This document shows, piece by piece, positions 6,201-15,982 of a stretch of DNA of 47,864 bases. How positions within the stretch are numbered: position 1 is the stretch's first letter; each line of letters opens with the position of its first letter. The stretch lies in NCBI GenBank assembly GCA_964565615.1, contig CAZMFO010000005.1, positions 1 to 47,864 of the forward strand, in the 5' to 3' direction. Under the pieces are notes generated by a model that was not told where the DNA came from, did no database searches, and was given only the letters and a program-made list of their open reading frames with translations. The stretch comes from HK-STAS-PATE-36 sp964565615. GTDB lineage: Bacteria > Patescibacteriota > Saccharimonadia > Saccharimonadales > JAGQNJ01. The translations under genes and the position numbers were made by a program.

Positions 6201-7773
6201 AACTGGTTTACTAATTGGCTTTGTTGCCATCTTGACTGTTCCAGCAACCACATACGCTGTAACGGGTAGCAATTGGCGTGCCGGTAACATAATTGATGAT
6301 GACATTTTTTACAACAATAATGATATGTCTATTGCAGATATTCAAAACTTCTTAAACAGCAAAGTTAGTACTTGCGATACTTGGGGCACACAGATATATT
6401 CTGGTAGCCAAACCAGAGCCCAGTATGGAACAAGCAGAGGCTACCCACCACCCTATACCTGCCTTAAAGACTATTCCCAAAACGGTAAATCATCTGCCCA
6501 GATTATCAAAGAAGCAGCAGATGCCAATAATGTAAGCACTCGTGCTTTAATTGTTTTACTTCAAAAAGAGCAATCTCTTGTTACCGATGACTGGCCATGG
6601 AGTATTCAATACCGGAGCGCTACTGGTTATGGTTGCCCCGATACTGCACCTTGTGATGCGCAATACTACGGTTTTTATAATCAGGTTAACAAGGCCGCGT
6701 GGCAATTTAGACGATATGCCACGGTGCCTAATAGCTACCGCTATAAGCCGTTTCAGAATAACTACATTCAATATAACCCCAACGCTGGTTGCGGTGGGAC
6801 AAATGTATTTATAGAGAACTATGCAACTGCAGGGCTTTATAATTACACGCCATATCAGCCAAATGCATCTGCTTTAGTTAATTTATTTGGCGAAGGCGAT
6901 GCCTGTGGGGCATACGGCAACCGCAACTTTTGGCGCCTCTTCAATGACTGGTTTAGTTCAACAATATCAGGTATTGCTAAGTTTCAGAGCTATGACCGAC
7001 CACATCCAACAGGAGCACTTATAAGAAAAGTTGGAGACCCTAGAATATATAAAATGGTCGAAGGAACAAAAGTGTTACTGCCCAACTTCGAAGTTATGCT
7101 AAGCCACGGCTACAGCGAAGCTAATGTAAAAATATGGAATGTTGCTGATCAATATGCAACCATAAACACCGAAAAGCTTGGCTACAGAAGCGGGACCTTA
7201 ATACGAGAAAATGGTAGCCAAAAAATATACGTTATAGAATGTACCAACCAATTTTACTCAAGCTGTATCAAACGACATATTGCTAGTTATGAGGTTTATC
7301 TATCGTTGGGATATAGAGACAATGAAGTTCTACAAACAGGGTACAACCACCTGGCAGATATTCCTTTAGGCGCTCCAGTAACAAGCTCCACCACCCACCC
7401 CAACGGCACGCTTGTCAGAGAGAGTCACACAGGAAAAATCTATTTGATAAAAAACGGTGTTAGGTATTATGTTCAATCGTGGTACCTATTCCAAATCAAC
7501 CGGTTTGATCTATCAAAAGTTAGGACAATGTCTGCAGGTGATAGCAGTTTACCAAAAAACGAAACATTCCCCGTTTACGACAGCCCCTTATTAGCAAGAC
7601 CCATTGGTGATGTAAGAATCTTTTCTATTAGCGATAACTTATATGGCACCACATACAAAAGACATCTATCAAATTTTGACGTATTCTCGCTCCTTGGGTA
7701 TCAAGAGTCTGATGTGGTTCCGCTTGAAAGCAGTCTAACTAATTCTTATGTTACCGTAACACCTATACAGTAA
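6184..7773 (+). CDS. Secreted protein: lysozyme-like domain plus four C-terminal repeats
   Basis: 529 aa from the ATG at 6184, which gives a clean signal peptide (cleavage after TTYA, about residue 25); an upstream in-frame ATG (6139) would spoil it. Residues 26-260 are rich in Tyr, Trp and Cys, with VSTRALIVLLQKEQSLV (Glu129) followed by QYRSATGYGCPD; the Glu followed by a Gln/Gly-rich region recalls lytic transglycosylase-like folds, but this is inference. From residue 277 come four degenerate repeats of about 45 aa (277-318, 337-385, 408-449, 471-514) with the pattern G-[AT]-L-[IV]-R ... K-I-Y ... SY-EV--SLGY. These look like wall- or glycan-binding modules. No anchor is seen at the C-terminus. 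Confidence 0.7.
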   Translation: MLRLIKTGLLIGFVAILTVPATTYAVTGSNWRAGNIIDDDIFYNNNDMSIADIQNFLNSKVSTCDTWGTQIYSGSQTRAQYGTSRGYPPPYTCLKDYSQNGKSSAQIIKEAADANNVSTRALIVLLQKEQSLVTDDWPWSIQYRSATGYGCPDTAPCDAQYYGFYNQVNKAAWQFRRYATVPNSYRYKPFQNNYIQYNPNAGCGGTNVFIENYATAGLYNYTPYQPNASALVNLFGEGDACGAYGNRNFWRLFNDWFSSTISGIAKFQSYDRPHPTGALIRKVGDPRIYKMVEGTKVLLPNFEVMLSHGYSEANVKIWNVADQYATINTEKLGYRSGTLIRENGSQKIYVIECTNQFYSSCIKRHIASYEVYLSLGYRDNEVLQTGYNHLADIPLGAPVTSSTTHPNGTLVRESHTGKIYLIKNGVRYYVQSWYLFQINRFDLSKVRTMSAGDSSLPKNETFPVYDSPLLARPIGDVRIFSISDNLYGTTYKRHLSNFDVFSLLGYQESDVVPLESSLTNSYVTVTPIQ

Positions 7774-7791
7774 GTTCTTAGAGTTATACTT

Positions 7792-7820
7792 TTAACGTCA
7801 TCTGTTTTGTTTGATATAAT
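7792..7820 (+). promoter_or_regulatory. Promoter of the GT2-like gene at 7829
   Basis: TTAACG (7792-7797), a 17-bp spacer, TATAAT (7815-7820), then 8 nt to the ATG. The mRNA is predicted to be leaderless. Confidence 0.6.
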
Positions 7821-7828
7821 AATCGGTA

Positions 7829-9229
7829 ATGATAAAAGTGAGTTTTGTTCTTGATGGTAAAACGGTATCTGATAAGCAATTTAGTAACCTGTTGAAACTA
7901 AAAGATTCTGCTACAAAACTTAATGTCGAATTTATTATCTATTCTTTTCAAAAAAATACCAACAACCTGCCGTCACACATTTTTGTACCTCCCACAAATA
8001 CTAACGCCGAAGACGATCCATTAGTGTACAGCCTATTTACAGCAAGAGGTAAGTGGGTTGTGCTTGCGCCGATTGACACAATAATAAACCATCTCCCTAC
8101 TATTGTTTCATCTATTAAATTAAATGACGGCTTGGCTATATGTAGCAAACTCGCGCCAAACACACTACATAAGCTCTTAGGAGTTAGAAATATCTCCTCA
8201 ACAAAATATATTTGTTTTGACCGAAAATTTTTGGTGTCTAACTTCAAAAGGCCTAACTTTGAAGTTTATGCCCTAAAACGAGCTGACTTATTATCAGCAA
8301 TCAAGTTTTTGCCTCCTAGTGTACTTCCTAAAGGTACAGATCCGTACTTTTCTAACCAAGTTATATTATGGCGACCCACCACAAAGATACTTAAACGAAA
8401 GTTACGTTCACTCAAAAAAAGAGCTCTTGCGTACATAAACAATATGTTCAACTTGGTTAAAAAATCGATAACAAAAAGACGGCTCCAAACACGAACCCCT
8501 AAAATTCAATGGACCTCTAAAATGCCGGTATTTATAATTTGCAGGGATCGTGTAGAGCCACTCAAAAAATTAGTGGCATGGATAGAAGAGGAGGGGCTAA
8601 AAAATATTATATTCATAGACAACGATTCTACTTATAAACCACTCCTTGACTACTTAAATTCAACACCGTATAAAGTAATTTGGCTCCGCAAGAATATTGG
8701 CCATTCTTCTCCTTGGAGCGAATACATTGTAAACACATACGCACAAGATCAACCATATATTGTTTCTGACCCAGATGTTATTCCGGCAGAAAAATCACAC
8801 GGAGCTATTAAACACTTTATAGATTTATTAAACAAGTATCCTAAGTACGTTAAGGTTGGTTTTGGGCTAAAGATCGACGATTTGCCAGATCATTACGAGC
8901 TAAAAGACGCTGTTATTGCTTGGGAAAGTCAATTTTGGGAGGATAAATTGAGTAAGGATGTTTATAAGGCAGAGTTAGACACCACGTTTGCCCTATATAG
9001 GCAAAACACACCCCAGACATTAGGGCCAGCACTAAGAACAGGAGGCAAGTTTGTAGCTCGACACGAACCGTGGTATATAAATAGCAAAAATATCTCTAAA
9101 GAAATGTCTTATTATAGATCACACGCCAACACAGATATTGGAACATGGGGTACAGATAAAGATAGTCTTGCCCCAATCTACTCCAACTATCTTGAGGAAG
9201 AAAACAATTCGCAACAGCAGAAGATATAA
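7829..9229 (+). CDS. Two-domain GT-A-type glycosyltransferase-like protein
   Basis: 466 aa without membrane segments. Residues 1-210 look like a degenerate glycosyltransferase domain (VSFVLDGKTVSDKQF, then RGKWVVLAPIDTIINHL). Residues 225-460 hold a better one: MPVFIICRDRVEPLKKLV, FIDNDSTYKPLLDYL, and VSDPDVIP with a DxD-like motif, then RTGGKFVARHEPWY. The second part resembles GT-A enzymes seen next to polysaccharide clusters; the first may be a relic or a binding domain. It is a single gene with its own promoter and ends 4 nt from the convergent gene at 9234. Donor and acceptor are unknown. Confidence 0.65.
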   Translation: MIKVSFVLDGKTVSDKQFSNLLKLKDSATKLNVEFIIYSFQKNTNNLPSHIFVPPTNTNAEDDPLVYSLFTARGKWVVLAPIDTIINHLPTIVSSIKLNDGLAICSKLAPNTLHKLLGVRNISSTKYICFDRKFLVSNFKRPNFEVYALKRADLLSAIKFLPPSVLPKGTDPYFSNQVILWRPTTKILKRKLRSLKKRALAYINNMFNLVKKSITKRRLQTRTPKIQWTSKMPVFIICRDRVEPLKKLVAWIEEEGLKNIIFIDNDSTYKPLLDYLNSTPYKVIWLRKNIGHSSPWSEYIVNTYAQDQPYIVSDPDVIPAEKSHGAIKHFIDLLNKYPKYVKVGFGLKIDDLPDHYELKDAVIAWESQFWEDKLSKDVYKAELDTTFALYRQNTPQTLGPALRTGGKFVARHEPWYINSKNISKEMSYYRSHANTDIGTWGTDKDSLAPIYSNYLEEENNSQQQKI

Positions 9230-9233
9230 AATG

Positions 9234-11540
9234 TTATAAAGCAAAAATTCTCTTAACGTTTTTTTCGTACGCCTTTTTAGTGTGCTTTTCTAGAATGCTT
9301 AGGTTATGTGCCCGTCGTTTATCACCGTCAGAAAGCTCTGGGTTTTGATAAAAATCAATGACCTTTTCTGCATATTCTTTAGCAGTAAGATTATTTTTTA
9401 CTAAAAATCCATTTTTGCCGTCGTCAATAACCTCTACTATACCGCCAACGGCTGGGGCAACTACAAACATATTTGCTTTGATAGACTCCAAAATAACATT
9501 TGGCATACCTTCGTTTTTACTAGTTAACAAAAATAAATCATAATCATCAATTGGCAAGCTAAAGTAACCATTAAACAAACCTCTATATTTAATTGTCGGG
9601 TGCTTTGATATAAGCTTAAGAAATCTGTCGTTATGACTATACTCTGGGTCGATAGATCCAAAAAAGTGTAGCTCAATGCCTTTGTCGCCTAATTTTCTAC
9701 CAACCTCAACGGCAACATCTACTAATTTTGAGTCAGAAACCCTACTCGCCCATAAAACCTTTTTGGTGATTTTATAGTTTTTCTTGGGCTTAATCTTAGT
9801 GTCTATTGGCAAATATAATGGAGTTATTTTGCCTTCATCAAAGCCGTTTATCTCTATTAACTGTTTTTTATAAGTTAACGAATCCGTAATAAACTGGTCC
9901 ACAAATGGGTAGGTCTCTACTAATCCGTTTTTTATCCAGTTCCATAAATACCCCTCTTCGTCCATATCGTACGCGTATGTGTGTAAATATGTTTTAACGC
10001 AGTCGTTAACAGCAGGGCCGTTTCTAATTAACAAATCATAGCCCATTTGAGAATTAACTATGTTAAATCTTTTAACATTCCAGTTTTGCAGTATCCTTAA
10101 CAAAAAGGTTAGTCTTTGATCGTAATCAAACCCAAATAAATAATCTCGCATTTCTATAAATACAACGTTGGGGTGTTTAGTGACAAAACTAGACCACGGA
10201 GAGTCAACATCTAATGTGCTAAAAACTAGTATGTCTTTATTAGTGTTTGCCGAAAGTGCCTCGATTAACCTAATAATCGCTAGGTCTGCACCACCCCTAA
10301 CAATGTGCGGAACAACTACCACATCATCAAATTGCCTATTGATATATTTGTTGCAAAACTCATAATACCTTAAGCTTAGTCGCGACTCTGTTGGATAACT
10401 AGATACTTCTAGGTGGTCGGTAATTTCTTTTGAGGCCCTTATCATTGGCTCGTACTTATTAATTGCTTGCCAGCTCTTTAATATATTTGGGGTAATACCT
10501 ATATTAATAAACCTCTCTGGTAAAAATCGCTCGATCTCTGGTTGTTGTTGCGTTGCTAAATCTTGCCTAGCATCAGGCTGAGAAACACGACGCTTAACAC
10601 CATCACGAATATTTTTTGCTAGTTGTTTATTTATAACATACTGTTGTTTTAAGTAGTCATTGATACTTTGTTTGTTAAATGTTGCTTTTTTTATTATCTT
10701 TTTAATGTGTTGCTTGTATTTTACGCCCTTAAAACTAACTAACTCCTGAGCCCTGCTTGCTTGTAGAGCTGGTGTGCTAACTTTATAGCTAGAAAGTTTA
10801 GAGAAGTTTTTTGGTTCGTAAAAAGGGTTGGGTCTTAGTGTAGCCCCAGAAGCGACCTGGTCCATAAGTAAACTAATGCTCTTTCTGCGATAAAAAAAGA
10901 TCGTATTTGGTATGTTAATAAATTGATACCCTTTTTGTAGCGCTCGCATATTCCAGTCCCAGTCTTCCATACCATAACCATTGCTGTTGGCTTTGTACAA
11001 CAATTCACTAAAAACTTCTTTGTCCACAAAAGACTGACTAATAAAGTAGTTATGCTCAAACATATTAATTTGGTGGAACTCTTTAGAACTAATGTCTAGT
11101 TTTTTAATAATGTAGTCTGAAGTACCAAAACTAACCAAAAACTCCGGTGAATATACTGCTGGTTTAGTATTACGCTTAGCGATTTTGTAAGCTTCTAGCA
11201 AATAGTTTTCGGTAAAAAAATCATCGCCGTCAAAAAAGGCTATGTATTTACCTTTGCTCTTACTTATTAGATAGTTTCTGCTTTTGCCTAAATCTCCAAG
11301 GCTAATTTTGTATATTTTTATGTTGGGTATTATATTCTTAAATTGATGAGCAATTTTGGCTGTTGTATCATCTGCATTATCTAGGCTTAGGTTAACCTCA
11401 ATTTTTGTTATGCCTCCAGCAACGGCTGTTTCTATACATTTGTTAATACACCGAAGGGTTTTATAAAGCAAAAGACCCTCTTTATGGGCTGTTATGTTAA
11501 CCGAAATCTGAACATTATTGTCTTGATGCTTTGTTGTCAT
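9234..11540 (-). CDS. GT2-GT4 fusion glycosyltransferase
   Basis: 768 aa with two transferase modules. The N-terminal GT2 domain (about 8-250) begins QISVNITAHKEGLLLYKTL and carries AFFDGDDFF, the DxD metal site, and GMEDWDWNMRA, the typical ED acceptor motif. A linker of about 130 aa follows. The C-terminal GT4 domain (about 390-768) shows WASRVSDSKLVD, then the nucleotide-sugar motif SKNEGMPNVILESIKA. Two transferases in one chain probably add successive sugars to one glycan. It is the last gene of the minus-strand operon after the Wzm/Wzt exporter, and its ATG overlaps the previous stop by 1 nt (TAATG). Confidence 0.85.
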   Translation of the reverse strand: MTTKHQDNNVQISVNITAHKEGLLLYKTLRCINKCIETAVAGGITKIEVNLSLDNADDTTAKIAHQFKNIIPNIKIYKISLGDLGKSRNYLISKSKGKYIAFFDGDDFFTENYLLEAYKIAKRNTKPAVYSPEFLVSFGTSDYIIKKLDISSKEFHQINMFEHNYFISQSFVDKEVFSELLYKANSNGYGMEDWDWNMRALQKGYQFINIPNTIFFYRRKSISLLMDQVASGATLRPNPFYEPKNFSKLSSYKVSTPALQASRAQELVSFKGVKYKQHIKKIIKKATFNKQSINDYLKQQYVINKQLAKNIRDGVKRRVSQPDARQDLATQQQPEIERFLPERFINIGITPNILKSWQAINKYEPMIRASKEITDHLEVSSYPTESRLSLRYYEFCNKYINRQFDDVVVVPHIVRGGADLAIIRLIEALSANTNKDILVFSTLDVDSPWSSFVTKHPNVVFIEMRDYLFGFDYDQRLTFLLRILQNWNVKRFNIVNSQMGYDLLIRNGPAVNDCVKTYLHTYAYDMDEEGYLWNWIKNGLVETYPFVDQFITDSLTYKKQLIEINGFDEGKITPLYLPIDTKIKPKKNYKITKKVLWASRVSDSKLVDVAVEVGRKLGDKGIELHFFGSIDPEYSHNDRFLKLISKHPTIKYRGLFNGYFSLPIDDYDLFLLTSKNEGMPNVILESIKANMFVVAPAVGGIVEVIDDGKNGFLVKNNLTAKEYAEKVIDFYQNPELSDGDKRRAHNLSILEKHTKKAYEKNVKRIFAL

Positions 11541-12958
11541 TACTTAATAACCCTCTTTTTAAGCCCACTGATCTTTTCTTTAGAAATATGCCTAACCCTA
11601 CCTGCAAGTATCCTTGCTAGGCGCCTTGTAGATGTAGCTTCTATGGTTTCTGGATCTTTAGCAGGCAAAGTAGTTTGTATATTGTTTGTACTAATAATAA
11701 TATCTTTAACAGATGCGTATTTAGTGTCTCTTGTGTTTAGTATTTTGCCATCATTAATAACTTTTGCTAAACCTTCTGCATAACGATAAATGTGCAACTT
11801 ATCGTAAAGTAACTTGCTAGCTAATTTGGTCTTTGCTTGCTCAATTGTGTTCTTGTTACCTACAACTGCTTTGATACTTTGTTTAATTGTATTTTTAGAT
11901 TCTGTATCTAACTTAAACGCTACACCTTCGCTTAACAGTAACTCACCGAGTGGATCTCCACCATTTGTTAAAATTGGCACTCCGTTCCCTGCTAGGTCGG
12001 CAACTCTTAGCCTAAACGAGTATTCGTTCTCTAGAAAATCACTATTTATAGAAATAGCTAGGTCTGCGTTGTTAAATACTTCTATCCGGTCTTCGTAATC
12101 AACCCAATCTTTAAACTCAACAATGCTTTTGTTTAGATTTAGCTTCTTACATAAACTTAACGCCTCGATATACTTACCATTAAATCGCTTGTTGTCTTTT
12201 GGGTAAAATGGATTAGAGCCCCCGACAACTATTAATTTTGCTAACTTAGATATTTCTTTATCCGAAAAGGCATAAATTAAATCTTTAATATCAAACCAAG
12301 GGTAAACACCACCAAACCACAAAATGTTTAGCTTTTCGCTATGCTGGGCTTTTTTTGGTTTTGATTCTTTATTAATATGGCTAGCGCTTTCTACAAAAGC
12401 AGGTAGTGTAACAAATTTACTATCGTCAAAATTAAGCAACCCGCCAACACCACCAATTACACCTCTGTAAAAATGCTTTTGATTTTCGTTGCCAATAAGT
12501 ACATAATCGGCTCTTATTAAGCATTCGTTAAATGCATCTATAAAAGGCAAGTAATTTTCGCTAGTTAATAATGACTTATCACCATCTTTATCTAGGGACT
12601 TAGTTAAAAACTCTACATAAACTGGCGAATAAGCATCGACTATTGCTTGAACATTCTTTGGTATGGCATCTAATATAACGCTAGATAACCCACTAAGTGC
12701 AGAGCTAAAAATAACCGTATCGTATTTGCTTGTTAGATCCCTCAATAAATGGCTACTTCCATCGTAAGAAACAATGTTCATACCGTTTGTTGCTTGACCA
12801 CCTTGATTAAATTCGTACCAAACACCAATATCTATTTTTTTAATACCTGCTTTCTGTAATCCTAAACCCATTCTCCAAAAACGCAACCCCGAGCCTTCTA
12901 CTGTTTTTTTTGTATCTGTAGGTACCGGGTTATAGCTCATTAACAAAACTTTTTTCAT
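11540..12958 (-). CDS. GT4-family glycosyltransferase
   Basis: 472 aa, soluble, with the GT-B layout. The N-terminal domain contains LMSYNPVPTDTKKTVEGSG; the second Rossmann domain begins about residue 205 with LNILWFGGVYPWFD and contains FNNADLAISINSDFLENEYSFRLRVADLAGNGVPILTNG in two parts: the usual EGF motif is replaced by an ENEYSFRLR-type stretch. This variant is common in family 4 enzymes that act on surface polysaccharides. The last 40 residues are basic. It sits between the coiled-coil methyltransferase gene and the GT2-GT4 fusion. AAAGGAT before the ATG is a fair ribosome binding site. Sugar specificity is unknown. Confidence 0.78.
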   Translation of the reverse strand: MKKVLLMSYNPVPTDTKKTVEGSGLRFWRMGLGLQKAGIKKIDIGVWYEFNQGGQATNGMNIVSYDGSSHLLRDLTSKYDTVIFSSALSGLSSVILDAIPKNVQAIVDAYSPVYVEFLTKSLDKDGDKSLLTSENYLPFIDAFNECLIRADYVLIGNENQKHFYRGVIGGVGGLLNFDDSKFVTLPAFVESASHINKESKPKKAQHSEKLNILWFGGVYPWFDIKDLIYAFSDKEISKLAKLIVVGGSNPFYPKDNKRFNGKYIEALSLCKKLNLNKSIVEFKDWVDYEDRIEVFNNADLAISINSDFLENEYSFRLRVADLAGNGVPILTNGGDPLGELLLSEGVAFKLDTESKNTIKQSIKAVVGNKNTIEQAKTKLASKLLYDKLHIYRYAEGLAKVINDGKILNTRDTKYASVKDIIISTNNIQTTLPAKDPETIEATSTRRLARILAGRVRHISKEKISGLKKRVIK

Positions 12959-12960
12959 TA

Positions 12961-13923
12961 TTATTTATCCTTTTTAATTTTGCTCTTTTTGTGTCTCAAA
13001 TAGTATTTTGTATAGTCTTTTAGTCCGATTCTCTTTGCTAGCTCTTCTTTATTGTTAAGTATTTTGTTATTGCTTTCCAGTAATTGTTCTTTTTGAGAAA
13101 CCTGCGCTTCTAGTGAAGATATCTTTTTGTTTAGTACACCTATTTCTGCAAGCAAGGCGTTTTCTCGCTCTTCGTACCAATTTGTAATAACGCTTTGTGG
13201 GTTTGGGTTGTATTGTTTTCTTGGGCTATAACTAGGCTTTGCGACAACCCTAGCCTCTCCAACATATTGAAATATTCGTGCATCATCTTTACTTAAAAGA
13301 TTAATAAGTTCTTTGCTAGGATTAATTATGCCTACTTTTTTTAATTGATTTATTAAATTACTCTTTGTATATATAGCCTCTGTATAATCCCACTTAGAAA
13401 CCTCATACCCTGCTTCTCCAAAAATTCGAGCAATCTCTTTTTTAGTATAAAAATGTAAGTGGGTTTTGTCTAGCAGTCCAGTTTCGCCATATTCAAATTG
13501 TCCATCCAACAAGTCTATCCGTACAGAAGCATGCGCCATATTTGGTATAGAAAATAGTATTGTTCCGTTCTTTTTTAAATGATTCTTTAATAACTCGAGT
13601 GTCTCTACGGGATTATACAAATGCTCTATAACATCCAAAAAAACCATATGGTCATATTTAATTCCTTTGAGTGTTTTAGTAAACGCATCCTCAACAAATC
13701 CAGTATGGACTTTTCTTAATACTTTACTGGCCTTATTTGCATCGCCCTTGTCTGGCTCAACACCATCTACTACACAGTTTTTATGTTCTATTAGTGCCTT
13801 TCCAAAATTCCCTAAACTACACCCTACATCTAATACTGTTGAGTCTTTTTTTACTAAATCAAATATTTTGTTCCACGGATTATTTGGTGAGTTTGGAATA
13901 AATTGACCTGCATAATTTGACAT
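12961..13923 (-). CDS. SAM-dependent methyltransferase with C-terminal coiled coil
   Basis: 320 aa. A class I methyltransferase domain fills residues 25-190: motif I VLDVGCSLGNFG, acidic GVEPD, and DHMVFLDVIEHLYNP, followed by TILFSIPNMAH. The last 80 residues form a heptad-like coiled coil (LLAEIGVLNKKISSLEAQVS onward) and a Lys-rich tail. In Wzm/Wzt systems of the E. coli O8/O9a type, a coiled-coil chain terminator (WbdD) methylates the end of the glycan and so sets its length and readies it for Wzt binding. Sitting directly downstream of wzt, this protein could do the same; that is inference. There is no kinase domain as in WbdD. Confidence 0.8.
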   Translation of the reverse strand: MSNYAGQFIPNSPNNPWNKIFDLVKKDSTVLDVGCSLGNFGKALIEHKNCVVDGVEPDKGDANKASKVLRKVHTGFVEDAFTKTLKGIKYDHMVFLDVIEHLYNPVETLELLKNHLKKNGTILFSIPNMAHASVRIDLLDGQFEYGETGLLDKTHLHFYTKKEIARIFGEAGYEVSKWDYTEAIYTKSNLINQLKKVGIINPSKELINLLSKDDARIFQYVGEARVVAKPSYSPRKQYNPNPQSVITNWYEERENALLAEIGVLNKKISSLEAQVSQKEQLLESNNKILNNKEELAKRIGLKDYTKYYLRHKKSKIKKDK

Positions 13924-13932
13924 GTATTTTTT

Positions 13933-15183
13933 TTAGCTCCTCTTACTGTGCTTTATGCTAGTTTCCGTAGCCTGCCACAAGCTATCAAGATCAACCATTC
14001 CACCCCACCTTCCGCGTTGTTTATTTCGGTGAATAGTGAAGGAGGAGCCTCTTTCTTCAAAATCAATATGTTCTGAGTCTGTATTGCCAAACAAGCCGAC
14101 TTTCAAAAAATATCTGCCCTCGGCTAAAGGCAAATGGACGATGTAATCTATAGCCTTTTTGTTATTTAGCTTCACTTTATCTATTATTGTATTAGTACCG
14201 TAAATATACTCTCCATCTTGTTTAAAAATCGCTACCCCAACATTCTTTACGCCTTCGTGTTCCCACTGTAATCTTACCAATGCACGTTCACCAGAAATAA
14301 AACTTTTTGAAGAAGACTCATCTGTCTTCATTATTCTTATCTTAATGCCTGATTTCTTATATGTTGGTTTTTCTTGTTCTTTGTCCTTATTCTCGTCTTC
14401 TTCGTTTATTGCTTTGTCGTAGCTTTCATCGTTCAACTCACTATACCGACTCGCTATTTTATGTGCTTTGCCGTCCGAAACTATTTTGCCTTCGTCTATC
14501 AATATGGCCCTATTGCAAAATCGTTCTACAGCGCTCATTGCATGTGTAACCAGAATAACAGTCTTTTTCTTGTGTTTTAGCTTTTCAAAATAATCGTGGC
14601 ATTTTCTCTGAAAGGCTTCATCGCCGACTGCCAAAATTTCATCGATAAGCAAGATATCTGATTCGGCCCTTATTGCTACACTAAATGCCAACCTTACCTG
14701 CATGCCCGAAGAATAGTTTTTTAGCTTTACGTCCATAAAGTCTTCTAGCTCGGCAAAAGAAACAATATCATCGTACATCTCGTCCATTTGTTTACGCGAA
14801 AAACCTAGTAACGCACCATTTAGGTACACATTGTCGTGCCCAGATAATTCTGGACTAAACCCAACACCTAGCTCTATAAAAGGAGTAAGCTTGCCGTTAA
14901 TTTGAATGTTGCCAGATGTAGGCGTGTACACACCAGCTAATAATTTTAGCAACGTGCTCTTTCCACCTCCGTTTTTACCTACTATACCTAGAAATTCCCC
15001 TTTTTTTACCTCAAAGCTCATATTGTTAACCGCCCTAAATTCGCCCTTGGCAAATCTAGGGTCTTTATGATTGCTACTTTTCTTAGCAAGCCCTACAAAA
15101 AATTGCTTAAAGGTCTTTGAGCTGTTTTGTTCTTTAAAGACTTTAATTAGGTTATCTACTTTAATTGCTATGTCGTCGTTCAC
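13933..15183 (-). CDS. wzt: ABC exporter ATPase with glycan-binding C-domain (Wzt-like)
   Basis: ATPase of a polysaccharide ABC exporter, 416 aa. Residues about 7-235 form the nucleotide-binding domain: Walker A GKNGGGKST (Gly where Ala is usual), signature NYSSGMQVRLAF, Walker B ILLIDEILAVGDEAF, and the H-loop VILVTHAMSAV. Residues about 280-405 are a beta-rich C-terminal domain (GERALVRLQWEHEG, then PLAEGRYFLKVGLFG) like the carbohydrate-binding domain of Wzt that recognises the finished glycan. I chose GTG at 15183, which has GGAG about 10 nt upstream and lies 1 nt after the wzm stop; an upstream TTG (15201) would overlap wzm by 17 nt. Confidence 0.9.
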   Translation of the reverse strand: MNDDIAIKVDNLIKVFKEQNSSKTFKQFFVGLAKKSSNHKDPRFAKGEFRAVNNMSFEVKKGEFLGIVGKNGGGKSTLLKLLAGVYTPTSGNIQINGKLTPFIELGVGFSPELSGHDNVYLNGALLGFSRKQMDEMYDDIVSFAELEDFMDVKLKNYSSGMQVRLAFSVAIRAESDILLIDEILAVGDEAFQRKCHDYFEKLKHKKKTVILVTHAMSAVERFCNRAILIDEGKIVSDGKAHKIASRYSELNDESYDKAINEEDENKDKEQEKPTYKKSGIKIRIMKTDESSSKSFISGERALVRLQWEHEGVKNVGVAIFKQDGEYIYGTNTIIDKVKLNNKKAIDYIVHLPLAEGRYFLKVGLFGNTDSEHIDFEERGSSFTIHRNKQRGRWGGMVDLDSLWQATETSIKHSKRS

Positions 15184-15184
15184 C

Positions 15185-15982
15185 TTATATATTCTCCGCA
15201 AAATATTTGGATTCGTTCTTAAAATAAACTATCGATCCCACGACTATCAAAGTAATAATAATAAAAGGGATAGCTATAAGTTTGCCCTGTAATGCGGTCC
15301 AGCTATTTACAACAATAGGATCGTGAGATATTAACGACCATCTGCTATCCTGAATTATTTGGGCAACAGGATTAATCATTAATAGTGGCTGAAATTTTTG
15401 TGGAATATAACTAAGGGGATAAAGAATTGGTGTTGCATAAAACCCGGCCTGTAGTAAAACCTCCCATATATACGATGCGTCTCGATATTTTACAAAAAGT
15501 GCACTCAAAAAAAAGCCTAACGCCGTTGATAAAATCAACAATTCTACCAACAACAACGGAAACATCACCCAACTTTCCATAGGTCTTACGCCATTTAAAT
15601 ACGCCAATACCCCTAGCACAACCATATTTAAGCCTAAATTTATAAACGCAGAGGATACGGCACTTACCACCACTAAGTAACGGGGAATTCTGATTTTTTT
15701 AATGAGGTCTGCCCTCGAAACTATTGACGTCATCGCCATACCAGTTGACTCTGTAAAAAAACTCCATAATACTATTCCGAGCAGTAGATATATTGGCGCA
15801 TGAGGGATATTATTACCCAATCTCAAAAACTTAATAAACACGATGTAAAGAATCGCAAACAAAAACAGTGGTCTTAAAACCGACCATGTATATCCTAATA
15901 ACGAACCCTGATATCTAATCTTAAAGTCAGAAGCAATCATCTCTCTAAGGATTGATCTGTTTTTGTGACTTAAAACGTTCAT
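15185..15982 (-). CDS. wzm: ABC exporter permease (Wzm/ABC-2 type)
   Basis: 265 aa with six hydrophobic segments, the membrane half of a polysaccharide exporter. The N-terminal amphipathic start (ILREMIASDFKIRYQGSLLGYTWSVLRPLF) is the family signature: a cytoplasmic gate helix followed by the YxGSxLGxxWxxxxPL motif. Together with the next gene it would move an undecaprenyl-linked glycan across the membrane. It is the first gene of the minus-strand operon, and its upstream region is shared with the divergent WsaF-like transferase gene. Confidence 0.9.
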   Translation of the reverse strand: MNVLSHKNRSILREMIASDFKIRYQGSLLGYTWSVLRPLFLFAILYIVFIKFLRLGNNIPHAPIYLLLGIVLWSFFTESTGMAMTSIVSRADLIKKIRIPRYLVVVSAVSSAFINLGLNMVVLGVLAYLNGVRPMESWVMFPLLLVELLILSTALGFFLSALFVKYRDASYIWEVLLQAGFYATPILYPLSYIPQKFQPLLMINPVAQIIQDSRWSLISHDPIVVNSWTALQGKLIAIPFIIITLIVVGSIVYFKNESKYFAENI

